Shown: positions 1 through 6,967 of the stretch, piece after piece
Layout: each line of letters starts with the position of its first letter
Numbering within the stretch: the stretch's first letter is position 1
Program-made: the position numbers and the translations under genes
Origin: Phallusia fumigata
Taxonomy: Eukaryota > Chordata > Ascidiacea > Phlebobranchia > Ascidiidae
Direction: 5' to 3'
NCBI GenBank assembly: GCA_008931825.1
Contig: QXVZ01015388.1
Coordinates: 1-23,542 of the forward strand
DNA: 23,542 nt
Notes under the pieces: generated by a model
What the model was told of the DNA's origin: nothing
The model's input: only the letters and a program-made list of their open reading frames with translations
Databases searched by the model: none

Positions 1-555
1 TTCCGTCTCCTCGACCTCGCCATACTCAAGCTTCTTCATAGTGTCCTCCGTAACCAGTCCGGTTTTAAAGAGATCCAGAAGTTTGACAACTTTTCTCCAT
101 CCGGAGGTAAATACAATTTCTTCACGCTTCTTCGCTGGAGTTGTCACTGGGGTGTCGAGATCAGGATACATGGATTCATTTGGCGATTGCAGGGCTGTGA
201 CTTCTTCCACAACTTCTTCTTGCACGTTGTCCTCTTCAACTACTCGAGTGTCTTCCTCTGGTTGCTTTTCACTGTCCATTTCTTGACTGGGTGTGGCAAT
301 ACCTTCCAAGTAGCTTCCAGCGTCAGAGGAAGTGTCCTTGGGTTTCGGTTTCTCCAACTCTGTTGTTTGTTCCTCTTTCTGTAGATTCAAATCGGTCACC
401 GCATCTTCGGAAAGTGATGATGCTATTGAACCTTGCCCGTCTTCGGTCTTCAGTTTATCTATGTACACTTTCTCTGTATCACGGACTTGCCCCAACTGGT
501 CGTTAGTGGCTCCGTCCCTTGCGTTTGGATCAGGCTCGTTTTTCACGTCTTTCGG
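1..555 (-). CDS. Second copy of gene B exon 7 (partial, runs off the window)
   Basis: Acceptor AG at 557-556, then 555 nt open to the window edge. It aligns without gaps to 828-1382. By eye I count about 29 base differences (about 5%), giving 11 amino-acid changes, including Asn/Lys, Asp/Val, Gly/Glu and Arg/Thr. Outside the exon, similarity lasts only about 20 bp beyond the acceptor and then vanishes. It could be the same exon on the other haplotype with a diverged intron, or the corresponding exon of a further tandem gene. The next part of the PRD lies outside the window. Confidence 0.75.
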
Positions 556-785
556 CTGAACAACAAAAAGCATGTAAAAACTAGAAGGGTGGCTTTCACC
601 ATATTGCCATTCCATATACACTATTACCCTATTTAAAAATGCATATATATTGACTGTGTCATTTCACATTGGGTCCCATAGTTACTTAAGCTTTTTATAA
701 CATGATTGTTTCTGCAGGCAAAAACGCATGGGTCCCCACACACGCAAAGTTGTAGAAATTGTGGTTCACTATAATGTATGTACAG
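556..785. other. Non-coding: intron upstream of the 1-555 exon copy
   Basis: AT-rich, with the acceptor tract next to 556. No exon, PDZ-like or otherwise, is seen. It is unrelated to the intron in the same position at 1385-1454. Confidence 0.5.
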
Positions 786-786
786 N
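786..786. other. Contig join (single N) inside gene B exon 7
   Basis: The coding frame of gene B stops making sense at this N. To its left, 556-785 is non-coding. The join is not a natural junction. Confidence 0.8.
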
Positions 787-1382
787 GGTTCCTCGCCTGT
801 AAGGTACTGACGGAGTTCCCGAGCTACTTCCGTCTCCTCGACCTCGCCATACTCAAGTTTCTTCATAGTGTCCTCCGTAACCAGCCCGGTTTTGAAGAGA
901 TCCAGAAGTTTGACAACTTTTCTCCATCCGGAGGTGAATACAATTTCTTCACGTTTCTTAGCTGGAGTTGCCACTGGGGTGTCGAGATCAGGGTACATGG
1001 ATTCATTTGGCGATTGCAGGGCTGTGACTTCTTCCACAACTTCTTCTTGCACGTTGTCCTCTTCAACTACTCGCCTGTCTTCCTCTGGTTGTTTTCCACT
1101 GTCCATTTCTTGACTGGGGGTGGCAATACCTTCCAAGTAGCTTCCAGCGTCAGAGGAAGTGTCCTTTGGTTTCGACGGCTCCAACTCTGTCGCTTGTTCC
1201 TCTTTCTGTAGATTCAAATCGGTCACCGCATCTTCGGAAAGTGATGACGCTATGGAACCTTGCCCGTCTTCATTCTTCAGTTTATCTATGTACACTTTCT
1301 CTGTATCACGGTCTTGTCCCAACTGCTCGTTAGTGGTTCCGTCCCTTGCGTTTGGATCAGGCTCGTTATTCACGTCTTTCGG
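787..1382 (-). CDS. Gene B exon 7: acidic linker and start of the PRD (cut by gap)
   Basis: The acceptor AG is at 1384-1383 and the exon is open to the N at 786 (596 nt visible). It opens PKDVNNEPDPNARDG, then SIASSLSEDAVTDLNLQKE, DTSSDAGSYLEGIATP, GKQPEEDRRVVEEDNV and SMYPDLDTPVATPAKKRE. It enters the PRD with EIVFTSGWRKVVKLLDLF and ends at TGEEP, where gene A continues into the next repeat. The reading across the N is lost: the sequence on the other side is non-coding, so the join is not natural. Confidence 0.85.
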
Positions 1383-4300
1383 CTGAACAACAAAAAGCAT
1401 GTAAAAATAAACTTAAGAAATCCTATCAAGCTTAGGAACAAAACATGTACAAACCTTTCTGGAAACGGTTACGGCCACTTTGTACGGCGCGGCGTTGCTC
1501 AAAATGCTGAGCGCGTCTTCATATTTCATGGAGTCAAAGAACACAGTTACGCTATCGATTATGTCACCTGTGGGGTGAAAAATCTAAATGTTTGTCAATT
1601 GAAAGCCAATCAAAATACAATAATTACCTCGTTGCAGTTTGTTTCCAGCTGGGCCGGATTCGCGCACGTCAGAGATGATGACGTCACCATCTTGATCTGG
1701 CATGATGTTAAAGCCGTTAGTGGGCGGGTCTTTCCGGTCGAGTAAAACTGTGAATATCTGACAAAACCGCAAAGTTCATATTTGACGGCTGGTACACAGC
1801 ATCAGACATTTACATTTAACAGCAATAAAAGCCTATATCGAAACACTGGTATTTTGAGAAAACTATCAACCTCGACAAGTGATTTGAAAATAAATTGTCT
1901 GCTTTCCCCAGTAAGCAATTACGTGATGTTGGCACTGCTTAATTGCCACATTAAACGACGGTTAACTATTTTTGTGGTATGTTTTCCGGGAGTGTTTCTA
2001 AGTTACATAATCGTTGATGGATTTGATTGAGGAGTGATTGTATGCCTGCTTGTGACTTGCGTACCAACCTCGTCACTGCCATCTTGCGGATGTTCCGTTT
2101 CAACGATTTCCGGCACATGAGTCTTTCCATTCTACAGAACAGTTAAACAGACTTGGTGTATGCATTTCCTCATGGTAATATTAAAATAAAGAATTCCTCA
2201 GGACTAAACACATAAGTATGTAGATATCTCTCACTTTTCGAGGTTACAACTATCCGGTCATTGTACCGTAAACTATGATCTTTGGGTAAGCGACGAGTTT
2301 TTGCTACTACACATTGGGGGCGGTTACTGCGTGTCTAAAATTTTCCACCTTGCAAACCGAACCGAAAAATGTCTGCAGCAACAACAGCGGACAAAGAAAG
2401 CAGCGAGCACTTTGCAAACCAACAATGAAACTTACTACTGAGGGATGTTGTGTGCCGCCATCCGCGACCACTTGTTTCAAAGTGTGGGTGTCTTTATCGG
2501 GTTCAGGCTGAGGTACCGCCCCGTAACCTGAACAAAGAGTAGAGAAAATGTCAAAGCTGATCGCTGGGATTTGGGAGAGGGCTGCGCACGATCGTAAAGC
2601 ATACTATATAGCACTGGAGAAGCAAAATATAAGTCGGCAAATATATTGTGGCTGTAAGGCCAGTACAAGTTTGCAGAGAAATGTGACATACCACCAAATT
2701 ATTGCCTATAGTCTTCTTGAGATTGCCAAATTTAGCATTTTAACAAATTTAACAACAATGCCGAATCAGAGCACGATATAAACTGCTAACAGAAGCTCTG
2801 TACCTTCTAGTTTTAAAGTTATTGCGATTTTATACGGTGTCGCGTTGGGAGAATAAAACTAACCTTGCGAACGGGGCTCGGTGAGGAGAGGATTGTCGAA
2901 ACCGCCAAGTTCAGGGTCAGGTTTACTCGCTGCAACACAAACATGGCCGGGTTATTGGCAGTGGCTCGCAAAGACTAGCAGAAGCGCCGGACCTCTAGGG
3001 AGCAACGCAGCTGACATGTTGATTGTGACGGATGTTTAAAAACTAAATATAAACATAAGATCATCGAAACTCTTCTAAATCATATTTTGTAACGGTTTTT
3101 TTTTCGGATTACTGTGGAGGCGTACAAAGCGAAGTAACGAGAACGGGTTTTGATTTAGAAATTTAGAGCCGATATATTAACTGTTATTTCAAACAGTAAA
3201 CGTCAAAAAAAGTACACCACCAAACCATGGATTTGATGGAACATCGCATGTCCGCCAACCAAATGAAAAATTATAGATTCGAAGCTGTTAAGATCAAAAC
3301 TGTGATAGTGATACAGTATTTATTATTCAGCTGAGCATGATGCAAGTTTGTGGTTGTTCATGGCTAGTTAAGCTTCAGCCTTTGGGGATCGGTGAAAACA
3401 ACCGGTTTGTGCCCATGGGCGTTGACGTTACGCACGTATTCAGTGCTTTGGCGAAGGGTGAAGCTTCTGGTTGACATTTGTTTACCCTTTAAACGTCACA
3501 GGAGAAGCAGTATTTTGTGCTTTTTCACGACATTATACCAGCAATAAGCAAATATTAGAAAAAAAACGTTTTGCTAAAAAAAATTTACGATGCGAAAAAC
3601 AAGTGTGCTCCTTTGTACTGAAAATCTTGGATGTCACAACATTTGTTCAATGGCAGCGGATGCTAAACAACCAACCTGGTGGAATGGCATCAATTCATGC
3701 GTGAAACTACTCTTCTATAATTAGTTGTCGCGAAAACAGATTAGGAAACAGCGCAGATCAACAATCCAAAACGCCGAAGCAAATCACTTCCCAGAAGGGG
3801 TGACTTTACAGTGTGCTGACTTTGGTTATGGGGTTTAGGATTTATATTGCATGACAGCAGTTAGCCTTCACAAACTGCTGATATTTCACAAAAGCATCGC
3901 ACTTTGGGCATTAGTTTATTTTACAAGTGGCATTACTCGTCAAGCACTAAACACCACAAAAAATAAATGTCCGAACCAACTAGTTTTTGATCAAAAAAGT
4001 AGCGACAAATAATGCCAACGCAACTATGTTACAAACTCCGTCTTATTCATTAAAAAATACGTTGAAGGCTTGATTGGAAATGCTCAAATTCATTGCGGCG
4101 ATTAGTTCCGAGATAAGCGCAAACTCGGATGAACTCACGATGAAACGTTGCAAGGCTAGGCGAACACAATTTTCTAAAACATTGAACGTTTAACCCAAAG
4201 AAACAGCTTATCCAAAGCGTTTCGATAATGCCACGCAGAACATAAAACCAAAACAACGAGTGACTTACTTTTGCAGCAGTAATAGTAGATTAAAAAGCCG

Positions 4301-4422
4301 ATCACGGCGAGGGCGATAATCACACCCAAGGTTCCGAAAACACTTGCCACAACAGCAGTGGTGATGGACTGGGCCTCGGCGGCGCCGACAAGCAACAGCA
4401 TAAGACCAATAAACGTCAACAT
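787..4422 (-). CDS. Gene B: transmembrane plakin-repeat protein with AHNAK/periaxin-type PDZ (3' partial)
   Basis: Seven exons: 4269-4422, 2864-2929, 2436-2527, 2069-2131, 1628-1757, 1455-1567 and 787-1382 (cut by the N). Phases join (1,1,0,0,1,0), giving 404 codons before the gap. The order is signal peptide (1-17), TM (about 22-46) with a YYYCCK membrane-proximal end, a short linker, a PDZ domain (about 126-206), an acidic linker, and the beginning of a PRD (EEIVFTSGWRKVVKLLDLF, YLTGEEP). The rest of the PRD must lie beyond the gap. The paralogous relation to gene A is shown by exon 1 and the linker motifs. Inferred role: membrane protein coupling a PDZ module to intermediate filaments. I know of no described protein with this order of domains, but could not search. 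Confidence 0.82.
1455..1757 (-). CDS. Gene B exons 5-6: PDZ domain of the AHNAK/periaxin type
   Basis: Exons 1628-1757 and 1455-1567, joined in phase 1. The fold can be followed: FTVLLDRKDPPTNGFNI (beta-A/B with TNGF at the carboxylate-loop position, canonical GLGF), DVIISDVRESGPAGNKLQRGD (beta-C to the conserved Gly-Asp), then VFFDSMKYEDALSILSNA and PYKVAVTVSRK. The FF..KYEDAL..L..A.PYKV signature is, from recall, that of the periaxin/AHNAK PDZ branch, where the domain mediates homodimerisation. The canonical alpha-B His is replaced here (KYEDAL), so ordinary class I peptide binding is doubtful. Domain assignment is firm; subfamily assignment is good but from memory. Confidence 0.85.
2069..2929 (-). 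CDS. Gene B exons 2-4: juxtamembrane linker
   Basis: Exons 2864-2929 (66 nt), 2436-2527 (92 nt) and 2069-2131 (63 nt). They encode KPDPELGGFDNPLLTEPRS, then QPEPDKDTHTLKQVVADGG, then HVPEIVETEHPQDGSDE. No folded domain is recognised. Exon 3 matches gene A exon 2; exon 2 has no counterpart that I can see in gene A. The FDNPLL segment looks like a short sorting or adaptor motif (NPxL/dileucine-like), which is speculative. Confidence 0.7.
2930..4268. other. Gene B intron 1 (1.34 kb), no feature recognised
   Basis: AT-rich. A 77-codon plus-strand open frame at 3471-3704 looks random. The length is exceptional beside the 70-300 bp introns elsewhere, so it could hold first-intron enhancers; nothing specific is visible. 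Confidence 0.5.
4269..4422 (-). CDS. Gene B exon 1: signal peptide plus transmembrane segment
   Basis: 154 nt starting at ATG 4422-4420. MLTFIGLMLLLVGAAEA reads as a signal peptide with an AEA cleavage site. QSITT then precedes a long hydrophobic stretch (VVASVFGTLGVIIALAVIG), closed by YYYCCK and a GTAAGT donor in phase 1. The VxSxFGxxGVI motif is shared with gene A. The two cysteines at the cytoplasmic face are candidate palmitoylation sites (inference). The ectodomain would be only about five residues. Confidence 0.85.
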
Positions 4423-4600
4423 CTTCCTACTTCAAGTGCGATTGAATCGCACTCCCGCACGAAATCGAGACTCGAGAGGCGATCCTGTCGCTCACTTGGA
4501 CGGCCGAGAAAGAACGGGGCGCTGGCGCATTCCTTTCACGCATGACGTCATAATGGCCCGTGGCACGGTTGAGTGGTCACGAGGCGAGAACGAGGCTGCG
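4423..4600 (-). promoter_or_regulatory. Gene B 5' leader and promoter candidate with perfect CRE
   Basis: The stretch upstream of the gene B ATG is GC/CpG-richer than its surroundings. It holds a palindromic TGACGTCA (CRE/ATF site) at 4543-4550, about 120 bp before the start codon. The last 45 bases before the ATG share blocks with the gene A leader (TCTCGATT, then TTGAAG just before the ATG). I see no clear TATA box. Confidence 0.45.
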
Positions 4601-5638
4601 CTGCCAAGAGGCCCAAAATACGCGCACGCTGGCATGATGTTCCTGGGCGAATCTGTTGTTGCATGTTTCTGTTCAGATTCAAACTGGCGCAACGCCGCAC
4701 AGATATATATTATCTACCGAACAAAACTTTACTTGATTTCAGGTCAAGCGCGACCTATTCTTTTTCCTGTCTCGAAGACTACTCTTTCGTTTTAATCTCG
4801 CTTCATACAAACTTTTTTACCAGAAGGCAATGCGTAACATGCGTAACCAGTTAGCTTTTATTGTTGAGACTACATTTGAGTCAATGGCGTAAAAGCAAAC
4901 AATCTGCTTGGCCACTTTATAGAACGTCAACCATGAAGACCTGACATTTTGTTCAGGAACTGCGGTTGACATTCGCCAATTATTGTTACAACTTCAAAAG
5001 TTTCGTTTGAAGCCAAAGGCAAACATTGTTATTTTTGTCAACTATTGTCAATCGAGTTTACGGCAAGGTAATGGCCTTTGTGTGAGTCTTTTAGATTAAT
5101 CTGCTTATCTGTGTGTCTTGAAAAGACTGTGTTAAAATGTCAAAACGTCTAAAAATGCGTCCCACGTGCTTTACCACCCGTAGAAATTAATTTACTGTTT
5201 GTAAGTGTTACGCACTTGATAAATAACACGATATACAGCCTTTGTACGTCATGCTTGCGCATTTACTGATTTCAGTGTCCATTGAAACGGATTTGCCCCA
5301 ACGGACCTCCATAGTTTTGTTACGAATCAACGGTACTTTGTGTGTTTCAAATTTCTCCTCGCTTAGTCGCCACGTTTAGTGTAACGCAGTTTAGGTTGTA
5401 GTTTGCGACTGGAAAACTTGGATTTTCAAAATCCTCTATCGGTTTATCTGAATATTTGTTAGGATGTATGAAACTATTTCGTACAACCTCTCCCTGAAAA
5501 GTATCGATTATGTTTACAGGTTTTGTTTACAAAACATACATATTCAACAAATGCCTGGAATAAAACATGTACAAAACACAAAACGCCATAAGATGGTGTT
5601 ATTTAGCATGGCAAAACTATATATAGTTGATCAAAGAG
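4601..5638. other. Spacer between gene A 3' end and gene B promoter
   Basis: AT-rich. It probably holds the gene A 3' UTR (candidate AATAAA at 4857-4862) and the distal gene B promoter. No coding segment is supported. Confidence 0.5.
4857..4862 (-). promoter_or_regulatory. Candidate poly(A) signal for gene A
   Basis: AATAAA on the minus strand, about 780 bp past the gene A stop and about 310 bp before the gene B CRE. No closer AATAAA was seen. The 3' UTR length this implies is plausible but unproven. Confidence 0.25.
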
Positions 5639-6967
5639 CTACCGCCTTCTTGATTTGCCCTGCCTAAACGGTAAAAGCCTTAAACCGGTGTCAGTTGCGA
5701 TAGTGCAGCGTTGCATAAGTTCCAAGTAAGTTAAGTTCTCATTTGTGTTTGGGTCATAAAAGCCCTTTTTGTCCGGAGAGGTGAGGAGGTCATGTAACCG
5801 TCGGTCGAACAAACCACGCTCAAAGGCGACATCTACCGACAGTCTGTGGTTTGCGTGTGGGTCGATAATTCCACCAGTCGCCATTTGAGCTTCCAAAAGC
5901 CGAATCCCGCGACTTTCTGCCACCAATCCACGTTGCATGGCCTCGAACAAAGATAACGGTCTGTCACTTAGCTGTGACCTGTAACCCAAAACTGCTCTTT
6001 CGGCACGAATCAAGAGAGATTCCAATTGTTTATCGATTAAATTGCACTGTGTAGCTTCAGACACTCTCATCTTGTCACCGCTATGTGGGTTAATGATGCT
6101 CCCCGTAGCAGCCTGCGCCTCCAGGAGACTGACGGCGGTACCTCGACGGACGATGCCTTTCTGACTTGCTTCGAAAAGTGATATCACATCGCCGTTATCC
6201 ATAAGAAGTCCACCGATCGGTTCCTCGCCTTTTAGGTACTGACCAAGATCACTGGCCACTTTCTGTTCATCTACTTGACCGTGTTCCAATTTTGTGATGG
6301 TGTCTTCTGAGACAAGACCAGTTTTGAACAGATCGAGAAGTCGGACCACCCTCCCCCAACCAGAAGTAAAAACAATTTCGTCGCGTTTCTTTGCTGATTT
6401 TACCACATCTGTGCCAAAATCGGGATACAATGATCTGTCTGAAACTTGTAAGGCGGTTGGTTCTTCAACGGTGACATCCTTAACACCGCCTTCTTCGCCA
6501 AATCGCGCACCTTCCTGTGTCGCCTCGTTATCGGAATTTTGTGCTGAATGAGAAGAATCACTCTCCAGATGGCTTCCAACATTATTGGTTGGATCGCTGG
6601 AAGTTTGTAAGTACTCGCTCATCAACAGGTCATGTTTGTCCGTCTGTACTTCAACCTCTGTAACTATTATCATCTCTTCATCTTGTTCCTTTTCACGTGT
6701 GTTGTCGTGAACGGAGAAGGCGTCAGGCGTTTGGCTTTCAGCTTTAGACGACAGATTTCTTGGTTTCGTTAATTCTTGCTCCGCTGGGATATTTTCCTTA
6801 TGTACGTGCGTATTGGTTGTAAAGCCATTTGGCAAAGCATCTTCTTTATCGTTAAAATCTTCCTGTTTAATTTTGTTCTTTGCAAATTTCGTGTCGGCGT
6901 TTTCCAGTTCCTGCCACTGATAGATCGGACTTTTTGTGGTGTTCGCCTCCGTCTCCCTGTCGTTTGG
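5639..6967 (-). CDS. Gene A exon 6: acidic region plus complete PRD in one exon
   Basis: 1,329 nt from the acceptor at 6969-6968 (exon starts CCAAACGAC) to TAG at 5641-5639. The first about 190 codons are acidic and low-complexity (VTEVEVQTDKHDLL, SLYPDFGTDVVKSAKKR). The PRD follows, without introns: [138 protein letters not shown] and a basic tail KSRRR. Having the PRD in one exon contrasts with six exons per PRD in gene 1. Confidence 0.92.
   Translation of the reverse strand, partial: PNDRETEANTTKSPIYQWQELENADTKFAKNKIKQEDFNDKEDALPNGFTTNTHVHKENIPAEQELTKPRNLSSKAESQTPDAFSVHDNTREKEQDEEMIIVTEVEVQTDKHDLLMSEYLQTSSDPTNNVGSHLESDSSHSAQNSDNEATQEGARFGEEGGVKDVTVEEPTALQVSDRSLYPDFGTDVVKSAKKRDEIVFTSGWGRVVRLLDLFKTGLVSEDTITKLEHGQVDEQKVASDLGQYLKGEEPIGGLLMDNGDVISLFEASQKGIVRRGTAVSLLEAQAATGSIINPHSGDKMRVSEATQCNLIDKQLESLLIRAERAVLGYRSQLSDRPLSLFEAMQRGLVAESRGIRLLEAQMATGGIIDPHANHRLSVDVAFERGLFDRRLHDLLTSPDKKGFYDPNTNENLTYLELMQRCTIATDTGLRLLPFRQGKSRRR

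Noticed and set aside
633-1400. A 255-codon minus-strand frame reading across the N at 786
   Set aside because: The coding part ends at the N; the 45 residues after it come from unrelated non-coding sequence in another contig, and the Met before 1382 lies in the intron upstream of the acceptor.
1675-1690. TGACGTCA at about 1679-1686 as a regulatory CRE
   Set aside because: It lies inside the first PDZ exon, encoding Gly-Asp-Val-Ile; the match is most likely coincidental.
41-1745. Several plus-strand open frames (for example 41-286, 868-1113, 1260-1745) with similar proteins in two places
   Set aside because: They are antisense shadows of the minus-strand gene B exon 7 copies and PDZ exons; their mutual similarity only reflects the duplicated exon.
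3471-3704. 77-codon plus-strand frame in gene B intron 1
   Set aside because: Isolated and short, with no splice partner or recognisable motif; such lengths occur by chance.
4358-4854. Plus-strand frames of 145 and 93 codons over the gene B promoter
   Set aside because: They overlap the antisense of exon 1 and a GC-richer promoter; composition is random-looking, with no recognisable domain.
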